The notes: generated by a model from the letters alone, not told the origin. DNA of 64,000 nucleotides from Variovorax sp. 54 (GCF_002754375.1 NZ_PEFF01000001.1:2748501-2812500), one strand, 5' to 3'. Positions 8,640 to 18,272 are shown, numbered from the stretch's first letter. Numbers and translations are program-made.

Positions 8640-9077
8640 TCACAGATTCAACAGGTGGCGCACCACGAACACCGTGGCGAACCCCGCGGCCATGAACGCC
8701 AGCGTGGCGACCAGCGAACGCGGCGACCGCCGCGCCAGCCCGCACACGCCGTGGCCGCTGGTGCAGCCCGCGCCATAGCGCGTGCCCACGCCCACCAGCA
8801 GCCCGGCCAGCGCGAGCGTGCCGTAGCCCGCGTCGATCTGTACCGCGGGCAGCGCGGTGAACAGCCCATAGACGAACGGTGCGCCGACCAGCCCGAGCAC
8901 GAAGGCCGCGCGCCAGGTCACGTCGCCCTTCATGGGGCGCAGCAAGCCGCCCAGCACGCCGCTGATGCCGGCGATGCGCCCGTTGAGCAGCACGAACATC
9001 GCCGCGGAAAGTCCGATGAGCACGCCGCCGGCCAATGCGGCCCAGGGCGTGAAATGAGGCCAGTCGATGGTGGGCAT
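8640..9077 (-). CDS. YeeE/YedE-type membrane protein, first half-unit
   Basis: Membrane protein of 145 residues. It contains RIAGISGVLGGLL and the motif GTRYGAGCTSGHGVCGLARRS, whose cysteines form the conserved sulfur-handling segment of the YeeE/YedE family. The start at 9077 has GCAGGAG upstream and gives MPTIDWPHFTPWAAL. It is 17 bp from its partner half-gene and 2 bp from the repressor gene, so the three are one transcription unit. Transport of thiosulfate or persulfide-type sulfur is inferred from the family. Confidence 0.9.
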   Translation of the reverse strand: MPTIDWPHFTPWAALAGGVLIGLSAAMFVLLNGRIAGISGVLGGLLRPMKGDVTWRAAFVLGLVGAPFVYGLFTALPAVQIDAGYGTLALAGLLVGVGTRYGAGCTSGHGVCGLARRSPRSLVATLAFMAAGFATVFVVRHLLNL

Positions 9078-9079
9078 CT

Positions 9080-9403
9080 TCAGTTCTCCTGCGGGCAGTA
9101 GAGGCGGTAGAGCACCGCAAGAATTTCGAGCAGCGCGGGGTCGGCCACGCTGTAGTGGATGTTCTTGCCTTCGCGGCGCGTGGTCACCACGCCTTCGGTG
9201 CGCAGCACCGACAGTTGCTGCGACAAGGTGGGCTGGCGGATGCCCAGCGCGCTTTCGAGATCGCTCACGCACATCTCGCCCTGCGAGAGCTGGCACAGCA
9301 GCAGCAGCCGGTCTTCGTTGGCCAGCAGCTTGAGCACGGCGACCGCCTGGCCGGCCGCACCGCGCAACTGCGCGGGATCGATGACGAGGGTCGAAGCCTT
9401 CAT
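9080..9403 (-). CDS. ArsR-family repressor, BigR/SqrR-like sulfide sensor
   Basis: Winged-helix repressor of 107 residues with the ArsR DNA-reading helix near QPTLSQQLSVLRTEGVV. Cysteines C37 (LLLLCQLS) and C103 (LYRLYCPQ) are 66 residues apart. That is the same separation as the redox pair of SqrR (C41/C107) and BigR (C42/C108), which form tri- or tetrasulfide links when persulfides appear. An additional C45 is present. The gene leads the YeeE/YedE operon and is divergent from the metallo-hydrolase gene, so autoregulation plus control of both units is expected. Confidence 0.9.
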   Translation of the reverse strand: MKASTLVIDPAQLRGAAGQAVAVLKLLANEDRLLLLCQLSQGEMCVSDLESALGIRQPTLSQQLSVLRTEGVVTTRREGKNIHYSVADPALLEILAVLYRLYCPQEN

Positions 9404-9435
9404 GGGGACATTCTCAGTTCTGGAATTTATATTCT

Positions 9436-9456
9436 ATCAATTCATATAATATTGAT
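9436..9456. promoter_or_regulatory. Candidate BigR-type operator and -10 box in an AT-rich intergenic island
   Basis: The 95-bp gap contains the inverted repeat ATCAAT-N9-ATTGAT at 9436-9456. A perfect TATAAT hexamer at 9445-9450 sits inside it, in the right orientation for the metallo-hydrolase gene. The AT-rich patch contrasts sharply with the surrounding GC-rich DNA. BigR proteins are known to cover the -10 region of their targets. No clear -35 is seen. Confidence 0.55.
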
Positions 9457-9498
9457 CGCTTGAATGAGCGTCAGCCCTCGTTCGCGAAAGGAGTGCCC

Positions 9499-10398
9499 AT
9501 GACCACGCCCCGCGCCACCACCCAGGCGTTCTTCGACCCCGCGACGGGCACGGTGTCCTACGTGGTGTGGGACCCCGCCACGAAGCGCGCCGCCGTCATC
9601 GACCCGGTGCTCGACTACGACTTCCGATCCGGTCACACCGACACCGTCTCGGCCGATCGCCTGCTGGCGTACGTGCGTGCGCAGGCCTTGCAGGTCGACT
9701 GGATTCTGGAGACCCACGCGCACGCCGACCACCTCTCGGGCGCTCGCCATGTGCAGTCGCAGGCCGGCGGGCGCATCGCCATCGGCGAGCACATCCGCAC
9801 GGTACAGGCCACCTTCCGCAGCCTCTACAACCTGGAGCGCGACTTCCTGCCCGACGGCAGCCAGTTCGACCACCTCTTCAAGGACGGCGAGCGCTTTCGC
9901 ATCGGCGAGATCGAGGCGCAGGCCCTGCGCGTGCCCGGCCACACGCCGGCCGACATGGCGTACCTCGTCGACGGCGCAGTTTTCGTGGGCGACACGCTCT
10001 TCATGCCCGACCTGGGCAGCGCGCGCGCCGACTTTCCGGGCGGCGACGCGCGCGAGCTCTACCGCTCGATGCGCCGGCTGCTCGCGCTGCCGCCCGAGAC
10101 CACCGTGTACGTCTGCCACGACTACCCGCCCGCCACGCGCGAGCCGCGCTGGCAAAGCACCGTGGCGCAGCAGCGCGCCCACAACATCCACGTGCGCGAC
10201 GGCATCGGCGAAGACGAATTCGTGCGCATGCGCACCGCGCGCGACGCCACGCTCGAAGTGCCGACGCTGATCCTGCCGTCGATGCAGGTCAACGTGCGCG
10301 GCGGCCGGCTGCCGCCGCCCGACGACAACGGCGTGGCCTACCTGCGCATTCCCTTGAACACGCTGGCGGGGCATCGCCCGCGCGCCACGGCGGCCTGA
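9499..10398 (+). CDS. Metallo-beta-lactamase-fold hydrolase (Blh / persulfide dioxygenase-like)
   Basis: Metalloenzyme of 299 residues. The metal site is HAHADH at H73, H75, D77 and H78, with further ligands at H148 (VPGHTP), D165 (GDTLF) and H207 (VCHDY). The family includes ETHE1-type persulfide dioxygenases and the Blh proteins paired with BigR, which oxidise glutathione persulfide to sulfite. No rhodanese domain is fused. The start at 9499 is supported by AAAGGAG. Its position opposite the ArsR repressor strongly supports a sulfide-detoxification role, though the exact substrate is inferred. Confidence 0.88.
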   Translation: MTTPRATTQAFFDPATGTVSYVVWDPATKRAAVIDPVLDYDFRSGHTDTVSADRLLAYVRAQALQVDWILETHAHADHLSGARHVQSQAGGRIAIGEHIRTVQATFRSLYNLERDFLPDGSQFDHLFKDGERFRIGEIEAQALRVPGHTPADMAYLVDGAVFVGDTLFMPDLGSARADFPGGDARELYRSMRRLLALPPETTVYVCHDYPPATREPRWQSTVAQQRAHNIHVRDGIGEDEFVRMRTARDATLEVPTLILPSMQVNVRGGRLPPPDDNGVAYLRIPLNTLAGHRPRATAA

Positions 10399-10414
10399 CG
10401 GCGCTGCTGACTAG

Positions 10415-12451
10415 CTAGCGCCGCCGCTCCACATACGGCCGCGCCTGCAGCAGCACGATCTTGTCGCCCACCGTCGCCCACTCGATGTCCTGGTCGACCG
10501 CATTGAACGTGCGCTTCACCGCCGCGCCCACGTTCGCGAGCCGCACCACCAGCTCATCGGTCAGCACGTGGCGGCCCAGCTCCACGGGCACTTCCTTCAC
10601 GCCGCCGTCCTTGTCCAGCTGCAGCGCCGTCTCTTCGGCCGAGCGGCTCAGCACCTGGATGGCTTTGGACCAGCTCGAATACATCACCTGCTCCGCCACG
10701 CGCTGGCCCTCGACCACGCGGATGCCGATGCCGCGCTTGGCCGAGATGTAGGTGACGTGCGGGTGGCCCGCGTCGAAGGGGTCGCGCGTGATCATCACGC
10801 CGGCGTTGGTCGAGTCGATGGCGGTCTGCACGAAGACGCCCATCAACACCGACTCTGCGCCGAAGCCCGCGGCGCTGCGCGCCTCCCAGGCCTCGGGGTT
10901 GAACACCGAGGCCCAGACCTTCTTCACCGCGAGCTCGAGCGCGTCACCGGTCTTCACGTTGGGCACCGTCGTGTAGAGCCCCGCACCGCTGAAGCCCGGC
11001 AGGTCTTCCGAGTTGGACGAGCTGCGCACGAACACGCCGCCCCCACCCAGCTGCGATTGCCACGCGGCGCGCCACGCCGCCGCGGTGCCCGCATCGACAG
11101 GCCACTGCACGATCTCGTCGCGCAGCTGCGCCAGTGCCTTCTGCCGCACCTGCGGGTCGCCCGCGAAGCCGGGTTGCTGCTGCATGCGCGCGATGCGCTC
11201 GGCCAGCCCGTTCGATCGCATGAAGCGGTCGTAGTGCGCGAACGGAATGCAGAAGCCGTCGGGCACGGTGGTCGAGGGAATGCGCGCAGCCAGCACGGCG
11301 CCGAGGTTGGCCGCCTTCGAGCCGCACTGCACGCTGCTGCGCGCACGCAGCGAGGCCAGCGGCAGCAGGCGCGTCTCACGCAGGTCGGGCTTCGCGGCCT
11401 TGCCGCTGCCGGGCAGCGCGCCGGTGGCAGCGGCACGCACGGCGCGTGGCGGCAGCGCGGCGATTTCTTCTGCCGTGAGGCGGCGCAGCTGGTAGCCCGA
11501 GGCCGCGACCTTCAGCGCCACCCACTGGCCCGCGTGCGCCTTCAACACCGTGGCGGCATCGCGCACGTAGGCGTTCGGAATGCCCCAGCCCTTGGCCAGC
11601 AGGTTGACGTGCGACAGCGCCGTAGACGGCCGTTCGGTCAGCACGCCGGCCACCGGCGGCAGGTTGATCGGCACCTCGCGCAGCACGGCGATGTCGTCGG
11701 GCAGCAGCGCATTCAGGCCCGAGGCGTCGTTCACGATGCGCACGCGGCCCGTGGCGGTGCCGAGGTTCATCGGCAGGAAGGGCTGTTCGCGGATCAGCGC
11801 CTCCTGGCTCACGAAGTCGATGCCGGCCTCCTTCGCGATGCGTTCGTGCAGCGTGGAGTTGGTCTTGAACTTCACTGGCGCGAAGAAGCTGGCCTTCACC
11901 TGCGCCTCGGCCTCGCGCAGCAAGGGCACCGTGAGCCGGTCGCCTTCCCAGAACTCGTAGGTGAAGGTGCCGATGTTCTGCTGCCAGCTCAGCGTGCCGA
12001 ACAGGAAGCGGCGGTCGGGCACGAGGTAGTTGCGATCGATCTCGCGCTTGAGGGTGTTCGGCGTGAGCCGCGTGTCGCGCAGGAAGCGCACGTGCAGCTG
12101 GAAGCGCGGCGTGTCGATGTAGTGCATGCGCGCCGGCTTGGCCTGCCGGTCGATCGCGAACAGCACATGGGCCAGCTGCATAGGCGTGCCGGCGTCGTAG
12201 ACGCGCGCCAGCATGTCGAAATCGCCCTGGCTGCGCAGCGCCGGCAACGAGGCCGGCACGGCGGGGCGCGGCACCAGTTGCGCGGCGGGCCCTTCGGGCT
12301 GCAGCGGGGTTTGCTGCTGGTAGTACGACGGCTTGCGCGCGAGCTGCGCGTCGGCCGGTGCGGGCGCGACGGCCATGACGCACAGCGCCAGGCCCGACAG
12401 CCACGCCAGTGCCGCGCCGTCCGTCTTCTTCCTGTTGGATTCGTTCTTCAT
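10415..12451 (-). CDS. Exported PEP/pyruvate-binding (PPDK N-terminal) domain protein
   Basis: Protein of 678 residues with an N-terminal hydrophobic signal (LAWLSGLALCVMAVAP, ending PADA). A middle region of no recognised family follows, then a pyruvate-phosphate-dikinase N-terminal ATP-binding domain in the last 300 residues. That domain shows CGSKAANLGAVL, VPDGFCIPFAHYD, SSSNSEDLPGFSGAGLY and TRDPFD. The phosphohistidine and PEP-binding catalytic domains of PpsA/PpdK are absent, so it is not a PEP synthase. An ATP-grasp-type domain behind an export signal is puzzling. It is convergent with the metallo-hydrolase gene. Confidence 0.75.
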   Translation of the reverse strand: MKNESNRKKTDGAALAWLSGLALCVMAVAPAPADAQLARKPSYYQQQTPLQPEGPAAQLVPRPAVPASLPALRSQGDFDMLARVYDAGTPMQLAHVLFAIDRQAKPARMHYIDTPRFQLHVRFLRDTRLTPNTLKREIDRNYLVPDRRFLFGTLSWQQNIGTFTYEFWEGDRLTVPLLREAEAQVKASFFAPVKFKTNSTLHERIAKEAGIDFVSQEALIREQPFLPMNLGTATGRVRIVNDASGLNALLPDDIAVLREVPINLPPVAGVLTERPSTALSHVNLLAKGWGIPNAYVRDAATVLKAHAGQWVALKVAASGYQLRRLTAEEIAALPPRAVRAAATGALPGSGKAAKPDLRETRLLPLASLRARSSVQCGSKAANLGAVLAARIPSTTVPDGFCIPFAHYDRFMRSNGLAERIARMQQQPGFAGDPQVRQKALAQLRDEIVQWPVDAGTAAAWRAAWQSQLGGGGVFVRSSSNSEDLPGFSGAGLYTTVPNVKTGDALELAVKKVWASVFNPEAWEARSAAGFGAESVLMGVFVQTAIDSTNAGVMITRDPFDAGHPHVTYISAKRGIGIRVVEGQRVAEQVMYSSWSKAIQVLSRSAEETALQLDKDGGVKEVPVELGRHVLTDELVVRLANVGAAVKRTFNAVDQDIEWATVGDKIVLLQARPYVERRR

Positions 12452-12515
12452 GGGGCTCCCTCCCTTGTTGCCGACAACTGTGAATTCTCGCTGTCGGCCC
12501 GCCCCTTTTCACGGA

Positions 12516-12815
12516 TCAGGCGCGCGGTGCCGCCTCCGTCGACTGGCCACATTGCGCGCAGAACTTCGCGCCGGGCGCCATCGCCGTGCCGCACTGCCGG
12601 CAGGCCGCGGGCAGCATCGACGCGCCGCATTGCTGGCAGAAGCGCGCACCGGCGGCGTTCACCGCGCGGCAGGCCGGGCAGGCGCTGCCACCGGATGGTG
12701 GCGGCGGCGGTGCGTCGCGGCCGTACCCGTAGCCGCCTTGCGAACCATGGTGCCCGCCCCCGCCGCCGTGGCGCGAGCCCCCATGTCCACCGAAGAGTCG
12801 TTCGAGCATGCCCAT
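12516..12815 (-). CDS. Double zinc-ribbon protein
   Basis: A 99-residue protein. The first half is Gly/His/Tyr-rich low complexity ([15 protein letters not shown]). The second half holds two zinc ribbons: [19 protein letters not shown], then [19 protein letters not shown]. The ATG at 12815 is preferred over one 24 bp upstream because AAGGGAGA precedes it. The glycine-rich head and the ribbons suggest protein or membrane association; the function is unknown. It lies 64 bp upstream of the PPDK-N-domain gene on the same strand and may be co-transcribed with it. Confidence 0.75.
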   Translation of the reverse strand: MGMLERLFGGHGGSRHGGGGGHHGSQGGYGYGRDAPPPPPSGGSACPACRAVNAAGARFCQQCGASMLPAACRQCGTAMAPGAKFCAQCGQSTEAAPRA

Positions 12816-13032
12816 GTGTTTCTCCCTTGCGTCGTGCAACAGGCCGGTGGCAACGTCGCCGACGGCGATGAATTCCCGTGGGCCTGCAGTCAGTGGATTC
12901 CCTGAAGCAGCTTCAGGGTCAAGCGGCCCCTGCCAAAGACCCTCGCGGGCCGCGGTGCTTCACGGCCATGCCCGCGCCCGAAGCGCCGCCATCGCCCCGC
13001 CGCTACAGTCGGCCGCAAGGAGCATCTTTCTC

Positions 13033-14391
13033 ATGCAACCATTCGATTTCGACCTCTTCGTCATTGGCGGCGGCAGCGGCGGCGTGCGCGCCGCGCGCAT
13101 GGCGGCGCAAACCGGCGCGCGCGTCGCGCTGGCCGAGGCCGCCGAACTGGGCGGCACCTGCGTCAACGTGGGCTGCATCCCAAAGAAGCTCTACAGCTAT
13201 GCGGCCGGCTATGCCGAGGCCTTCGAGGAAGCCGAAGGCTACGGCTGGAAGCTGCCCGAGGCGCCGCAGTTCGACTGGGGCCACCTCAAGACGCAGCGCG
13301 CCAAGGAGATCGGCCGGCTCAACGGCATCTACGGCTCGCTCTTGAAAAACTCGGGCGTCACGCTCGTCACCGGCTGGGCGCAGCTGGTCGATGCGCACAC
13401 GGTGGAAATCGACGGCAAGCGCCACACCGCACGCCACCTGCTGGTGGCCACCGGCGGCACGCCCTTCGTGCCCGCAATTGCGGGCCGCGAACACATCGTG
13501 ACCTCCGACGCGATGTTCGACCTCGACCCGTTCCCCAAGCGCCTGCTGGTGGTGGGCGGCGGCTACATCGCCTGCGAGTTCGCGTCGATCTTCAACGGCC
13601 TGGGCTCGAAGGTGACGCAGCTGCACCGCCGCGCCCACCTGCTCACCGGCTTCGACGACGACGTGCGCCAGTTCCTCGCCACCGAGATGGGCAAGGCCGG
13701 CGTCGACGTGCGCCTGAACTGCGAGGTCTCGTCGATCGCGCGCGGCCCCGACGGTCTCGTGGTCACGCTCGCGCGCGGCCAGCAGATCGAGGCCGACACC
13801 GTGCTCTTCGCCACCGGCCGCGTACCCAACACGCAGGGGCTCGGCCTCGAGGCGGCCGGCGTGAAGGTCGACGACAAGGGCGCGATCGCGGTCGATGCGC
13901 ACTACCGCACCTCGGTGCCGTCGATCTACGCGGTGGGCGACGTGTCGACCCGCGTGCAGCTCACGCCCGTGGCACTGGCCGAGGCGATGGTGGTGGTCGA
14001 TGCACTGTTCGGCAAAGGCAAGCGCGGCATGGACTACGAGTTCATTCCCACCGCCGTGTTCACGCACCCCAACATCGGCACCTGCGGCTACAGCGAGATC
14101 GACGCACGCGCGAAGTTCGGCGAGGTCACCGTGTTCTCCAGCGAGTTCAAGTCGCTGCGTCACACGCTCTCGGGCCGCAGCGAGCGCACCTTCATGAAGC
14201 TCGTGGTCGACAAGAAGAGCGACCGCGTCGTCGGCCTGCACATGGTGGGCGCGGACGCGGGTGAAGTGGTGCAGGGCTTTGCGGTGGCGATGCGCGCGGG
14301 TGCGACGAAGGCGATCTTCGACAGCACCATCGGCATCCACCCGACGGCCGCTGAAGAGTTCGTGACGATGCGCGAACCGATGCCCGGCTAG
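13033..14391 (+). CDS. gor: Glutathione-disulfide reductase
   Basis: NADPH-dependent flavoenzyme of 452 residues that keeps glutathione reduced in the cytoplasm. It has an N-terminal FAD-binding [11 protein letters not shown], the redox disulfide [13 protein letters not shown] (C43/C48), a second Rossmann motif [14 protein letters not shown], and the C-terminal catalytic HPTAAEE with its His-Glu pair. These features, including the CVNVGC spacing, match plant/bacterial glutathione reductases rather than lipoamide dehydrogenase. The 3' end overlaps the convergent ketopantoate reductase gene by 4 bp. Confidence 0.95.
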   Translation: MQPFDFDLFVIGGGSGGVRAARMAAQTGARVALAEAAELGGTCVNVGCIPKKLYSYAAGYAEAFEEAEGYGWKLPEAPQFDWGHLKTQRAKEIGRLNGIYGSLLKNSGVTLVTGWAQLVDAHTVEIDGKRHTARHLLVATGGTPFVPAIAGREHIVTSDAMFDLDPFPKRLLVVGGGYIACEFASIFNGLGSKVTQLHRRAHLLTGFDDDVRQFLATEMGKAGVDVRLNCEVSSIARGPDGLVVTLARGQQIEADTVLFATGRVPNTQGLGLEAAGVKVDDKGAIAVDAHYRTSVPSIYAVGDVSTRVQLTPVALAEAMVVVDALFGKGKRGMDYEFIPTAVFTHPNIGTCGYSEIDARAKFGEVTVFSSEFKSLRHTLSGRSERTFMKLVVDKKSDRVVGLHMVGADAGEVVQGFAVAMRAGATKAIFDSTIGIHPTAAEEFVTMREPMPG

Positions 14392-15296
14392 ACGCCGGCC
14401 TGGGGCTGCTTGCCTTCCAGCAGCTTCACCATCACGAACAACACCCGGTTCGCCGGCGTCGGCACACCCAGCGCCTCGCCCCGCCGCACCACCAGCCCGT
14501 TGAGATGGTCGATCTCGCTGCGCTTGCCGCGTGCGAGGTCTTGCGCGGTCGACGAATACTGTGAGGGCATCGACTGCGCAATGCCGCGCACCGCCGCGTC
14601 GACATCGCCCGGAATCACCACGCCTTCGGCCTTCGCGACTGCGAGGCATTCGGCGACCACGTCGCGGATCACGTCGCTCACGCCGGTGCCCTGCACGAGT
14701 TCGCCGTACGGCAGCTGCGACACCGCCGACAGCGCGTTGTAGGCGCAGTTGAGCACCAGCTTGGCCCACAGCGCGCCGCGCACGTTGTCGGAAACCTGCG
14801 TGGGCACGCCGGCGGCGATCAGTGCCTGCGCGACCTCGTCGCTGCGGCGCGACGGCGCGATCACCAGCTCGCCGCGGCCATGGTGCTTCACGTGGCCCGG
14901 CCCTGCCATCTCGGTCGCCACGTAGACCACGGCAGCGGCCACGTCGTGGGACGTCAACACCGATCGCACGCGCGCGTCGTTGTCGACGCCGTTCTGCAGC
15001 GTGAGCACCAGCGCGCCGGGCGCGAGGTGCGCCTCGATCTGCGCGGCGGCCGATTCGGTGTCGGTGGACTTCACGCAGAACAGCACGAGGTCGGCGCCCT
15101 GCACCGCGTCCGCTTCGGTGCTGGCATCGAGCGGCACCTGCACGTCGAAGGTCTTGGCCTCGAGTCGCAGCCCGTGCGCGCGCACCGCCTCCACATGCGA
15201 AGGCCGGCCGATCAGCACGACCTCGTGACCCGCGCGCGCCAGCATGGCGCCGTAGTAACAGCCGACCGCGCCGGCACCCATGACTGCGACTTTCAT
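14388..15296 (-). CDS. panE: 2-Dehydropantoate 2-reductase (ketopantoate reductase family)
   Basis: NADPH-dependent reductase of 302 residues. The N-terminal dinucleotide-binding motif is [14 protein letters not shown], and the catalytic segment [17 protein letters not shown] contains the conserved Lys and Asn. The C-terminal helical domain ends in [21 protein letters not shown], typical of PanE/ApbA. It would reduce ketopantoate to pantoate for CoA synthesis. Paralogs acting on other 2-oxo acids exist, so the symbol is tentative. A LysR gene lies upstream on the same strand, 52 bp away. Confidence 0.85.
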   Translation of the reverse strand: MKVAVMGAGAVGCYYGAMLARAGHEVVLIGRPSHVEAVRAHGLRLEAKTFDVQVPLDASTEADAVQGADLVLFCVKSTDTESAAAQIEAHLAPGALVLTLQNGVDNDARVRSVLTSHDVAAAVVYVATEMAGPGHVKHHGRGELVIAPSRRSDEVAQALIAAGVPTQVSDNVRGALWAKLVLNCAYNALSAVSQLPYGELVQGTGVSDVIRDVVAECLAVAKAEGVVIPGDVDAAVRGIAQSMPSQYSSTAQDLARGKRSEIDHLNGLVVRRGEALGVPTPANRVLFVMVKLLEGKQPQAGV

Positions 15297-15348
15297 CGAT
15301 TCGATTCCTTGGTTGTTCCGTGGACAGAGCGTAGCGAAGACGGCCGCC

Positions 15349-16263
15349 TCATGCCTCGGTCTCGACGCCGCGCGACTTCTGCCCCTCGCCCATGATCCAT
15401 TCGCGAAACGCAGCGAAGGCCGGCAGGTCGAGGCGGTCGGGCCGGTAGCAGAGGTAATGGCCCTGGTCCACGCGCACCGGTGTGCCGCAGGGGCTCAGCA
15501 ACGCGCCTTCGGCCAGCTCTTCCTGCACCAGCAGCTTGGGCACGAGCCCGATGCCCAGCCCGTTGAGCGCTGCCTGGATCAGCGCCGAGTACTGCGCGAA
15601 GCGCGGGCCGGCCACGGTCTGCACTTCGGGCACGCCGTGCTGCGCGGCCCACTGGCGCCACGCGGTGGGCGCGCCCTCGTGGTGCAGCAGCGTGTGGCCG
15701 ACGATGTCGATGGGCTGCGCGATGCGGTGGCGCCCCTCGACCAGCGCACGCGCCACGATCAGCACGAACTCGCGCCCCGCGATGTATTCGGACACCACGC
15801 CGGGCCAGCCGTCGGGGCCGTAGCGGATGGCCGCATCGACGCCCGCCGGAATGCCGTCGCTGGGCTCCAGGTGGCGGCTGAAGCTCAGCATCACGTGGCG
15901 GCTCTTCTGGCTGAAGGCCGGCAGGCGCGGGATGAGCCACTTGGTGAGAAAGGTGGGCACGCTGGCCAGCGTGAGCAGGCCGGCACCGGCATCGCCCGAG
16001 CGCGCCTCGAAGGTCGCGGTCTCGATGGCGCGCAGGCCGCCCGAGATCTTCTGCCAGTACACACGCCCCTGCGGCGTGAGCTGCACGCCGCGGCCGTTCT
16101 TCTGCAGCAGCTCGCGGCCGAGAAAGGCCTCGAGCCCCGCGATCTGCTTGCTCACAGCGCTCACGGTGATGCACAGCGCACCGGCCGCGAGCGTGATGCT
16201 CTGCTGGCGCGCCACGGCGTCGAAGGCCAGCAGCTCCTGGATGGTGGGGCAATCACGCTTCAT
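15349..16263 (-). CDS. LysR-family transcriptional regulator (GcvA-like)
   Basis: Regulator of 304 residues. The N-terminal winged HTH spans about residues 8-66 (ELLAFDAVARQQSITLAAG..SAVSKQIAGLEAFLGREL) and is followed by a periplasmic-binding-like effector domain. It is divergent from the four-gene ABC importer with about 150 bp between start codons, the normal arrangement for a LysR protein controlling its neighbour. It also lies immediately upstream of panE on the same strand. The effector is unknown. Confidence 0.88.
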   Translation of the reverse strand: MKRDCPTIQELLAFDAVARQQSITLAAGALCITVSAVSKQIAGLEAFLGRELLQKNGRGVQLTPQGRVYWQKISGGLRAIETATFEARSGDAGAGLLTLASVPTFLTKWLIPRLPAFSQKSRHVMLSFSRHLEPSDGIPAGVDAAIRYGPDGWPGVVSEYIAGREFVLIVARALVEGRHRIAQPIDIVGHTLLHHEGAPTAWRQWAAQHGVPEVQTVAGPRFAQYSALIQAALNGLGIGLVPKLLVQEELAEGALLSPCGTPVRVDQGHYLCYRPDRLDLPAFAAFREWIMGEGQKSRGVETEA

Positions 16264-16416
16264 GCATGGCTCCGGTTGATGAAAGCTGCGTGAAAAACAC
16301 TTTCCAATTGCTCAAGCGTCGTCATCCAAGTTTCACCCATAAGTACGCAGGTGCTTCCTAGAATTCGCAGGAACGCGGCAACCCGCCGTGCGCAAAAAGT
16401 AGAGCATCCGGAAAGT

Positions 16417-17217
16417 ATGCCGGTTGCGCAAGACATTCGGAGACACCCCTTGATTCGCGGCATCTCGCTCGTCTACGGCCTGTACCTGCTGCTGCCCATC
16501 GCCCTGCTGATGATCGGCAGCTTCGGCGGCAACTGGACCAACACGCTGCTGCCCACGGGCATCACCGGGCAGTGGTATGTCGACCTGTGGCTCGACACCT
16601 CGTTCCGCAAGGCCTTCGTGAGCAGCCTCGTGGTGGCGATGAGCGCCTGCGCGATCAACACGGTGCTGGCGCTGCCGCTGGCCTATGCGCTGTACCACGG
16701 CGCGCGGCGCGGCAGCAGCATCGCGGCGCGCATCGTGAGCGCCACGCCGGTCGCGGTGCCGACCATCACGCTGGCCTTCGGCTACATGATCGTTTTCAAC
16801 ACCGACCTCGCTCCCTGGTTGGGCTCGATGCCGCTGCTGATTGCGGCGCACGCGATCCTCACGCTGCCCTACCTCACGAACACGCTGCTGACCGACCTGC
16901 GCCACCAGGACCTCGGGCGGCTCGAGCAGGCCGCCGCCACGCTCGGGGCCTCGGGCTGGCAGCAGTTCACCGGCATCGTGCTGCCCGGCCTGCGCCAGAG
17001 CCTGATCAGCGGGCTGGTGATGGTGGCCGCCATTTCGGTGGGCGAGTTCGGGTTGTCGAACCTGCTCACGAGCTTCCAGAACCGCACCTATCCGGTGGTG
17101 CTGCTGCAGGCCTTCTATGGCGCGACGGGCTTTGCCTGCGCGGCCACGGTGATCCTTCTCGTGCTGGCGAGCGCGTCGGCCCTTCTTTCCTCCTCCCTTG
17201 TGAAGCGACGCGCATGA
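16417..17217 (+). CDS. ABC transporter inner-membrane permease (first of two)
   Basis: Polytopic permease of 266 residues with the binding-protein-dependent transport signature near LEQAAATLGASGWQQFTGIVLPGL, the EAA loop that docks on the ATPase. About six hydrophobic segments are visible. The ATG at 16417 is chosen because GGAAAG precedes it and the product then leads directly into the first helix; an in-frame ATG at 16351 is possible. The stop overlaps the ATPase gene start as ATGA. Together with the second permease at 19363 it would form the channel of an iron, phosphonate or polyamine-type importer. Confidence 0.85.
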   Translation: MPVAQDIRRHPLIRGISLVYGLYLLLPIALLMIGSFGGNWTNTLLPTGITGQWYVDLWLDTSFRKAFVSSLVVAMSACAINTVLALPLAYALYHGARRGSSIAARIVSATPVAVPTITLAFGYMIVFNTDLAPWLGSMPLLIAAHAILTLPYLTNTLLTDLRHQDLGRLEQAAATLGASGWQQFTGIVLPGLRQSLISGLVMVAAISVGEFGLSNLLTSFQNRTYPVVLLQAFYGATGFACAATVILLVLASASALLSSSLVKRRA

Positions 17218-18242
17218 GCCTCCTCCTGGACAACGTCAGCTACAACTACCCCGGCAGCACGCACGGTCTGCATGACGTGTCGCTCGACGTGCGCACCGGC
17301 GAACTCGTGGCGGTGATCGGCCCCAGCGGCTCGGGCAAGTCGACGCTGCTCAAGCTGGTGGCGGGCCTGGAGACCGGCCACACGGGCCGCATCGTGCTCG
17401 GCGGCGACGACATGTCGCGCACGCCCGTGCACCAGCGCCACATCGGCATGGTGTTCCAGAGCTACGCGCTGTTTCCGCACCTGAGCGTGCTCGACAACGT
17501 GGCCTACGGGCTCAAGCTGCGCAAGGTCGACACGGCAGAGCGCCGCAAGCGCGCGCAGGAACTGCTCGACATCGTCGGGCTGGGCGACTACACGCAGCGC
17601 GCCGTGGCGCAGCTCTCGGGCGGGCAGCAGCAGCGCGTGGCGCTGGCCCGCGCGCTCGCCATCGACCCGCGTGCGCTGCTGCTCGACGAGCCGCTCTCCG
17701 CACTGGACGCCAGCGTGCGCGGCCATCTACGCGACCAGATCCGTTCGATACAACAACGCTTCAACGCCACCACGCTGCTGGTCACGCACGACCAGGAAGA
17801 AGCACTGGTGATGGCCGACCGCGTGGCGATGCTGAAAGACGGCCGGCTGCTGCAGATCGCCACGCCGCGCGAGATCTACGAGCACCCCGCGAGCCGCGCG
17901 GTGGCCGAGTTCGTCGGGCTCTCGACCATCCTGCCCGCGAAGGTGGCGTCACCGGGCCGGCTCGACATGGGCTTTGCCGAACTCTTCGCCGAGACCGGCA
18001 CCCGCCCCTTCGGCACCGCGGTGCACGTGCTGGTGCGGCCCGAACACATCCGACCCGACCCCGCACCCGACAGCGTGAACCGACTGGCCGGCCGCATCGG
18101 CGCGCAGCGCTACCTGGGCGCGCTCACGCGCTACGACTTCGACGTGGCGGGCGCAGGCAAGCCCTTCCTCGCCGAGTCGGCCGCGCCGGCTGCCGAAGCG
18201 ATTGCCATCGCGCCCGAACACCTCCGTTTGCTCGACCACTGA
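17214..18242 (+). CDS. ABC transporter ATP-binding protein (PotA/FbpC-type)
   Basis: ATPase subunit of 342 residues. It shows Walker A GPSGSGKST, Q-loop VFQSYALFPHLSV, signature LSGGQQQRVALARAL, Walker B LLLDEPLSALD and the switch His in LLVTHDQEEAL. The C-terminal hundred residues form a TOBE-type domain (VRPEHIRPDP), as in the FbpC/PotA/CysA import subfamily. It is coupled by a 4-bp overlap to the upstream permease and followed 30 bp later by the binding-protein gene. Confidence 0.92.
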   Translation: MSLLLDNVSYNYPGSTHGLHDVSLDVRTGELVAVIGPSGSGKSTLLKLVAGLETGHTGRIVLGGDDMSRTPVHQRHIGMVFQSYALFPHLSVLDNVAYGLKLRKVDTAERRKRAQELLDIVGLGDYTQRAVAQLSGGQQQRVALARALAIDPRALLLDEPLSALDASVRGHLRDQIRSIQQRFNATTLLVTHDQEEALVMADRVAMLKDGRLLQIATPREIYEHPASRAVAEFVGLSTILPAKVASPGRLDMGFAELFAETGTRPFGTAVHVLVRPEHIRPDPAPDSVNRLAGRIGAQRYLGALTRYDFDVAGAGKPFLAESAAPAAEAIAIAPEHLRLLDH

Positions 18243-18272
18243 CCTCTTCCTCCATTCCTCCAAGGAGCCACC

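Noticed and set aside
8206..9077. Frameshifted single YeeE/YedE gene
   Set aside because: Each half has its own start codon and stop, the first with a good ribosome site, and split pairs are a known arrangement of this family.
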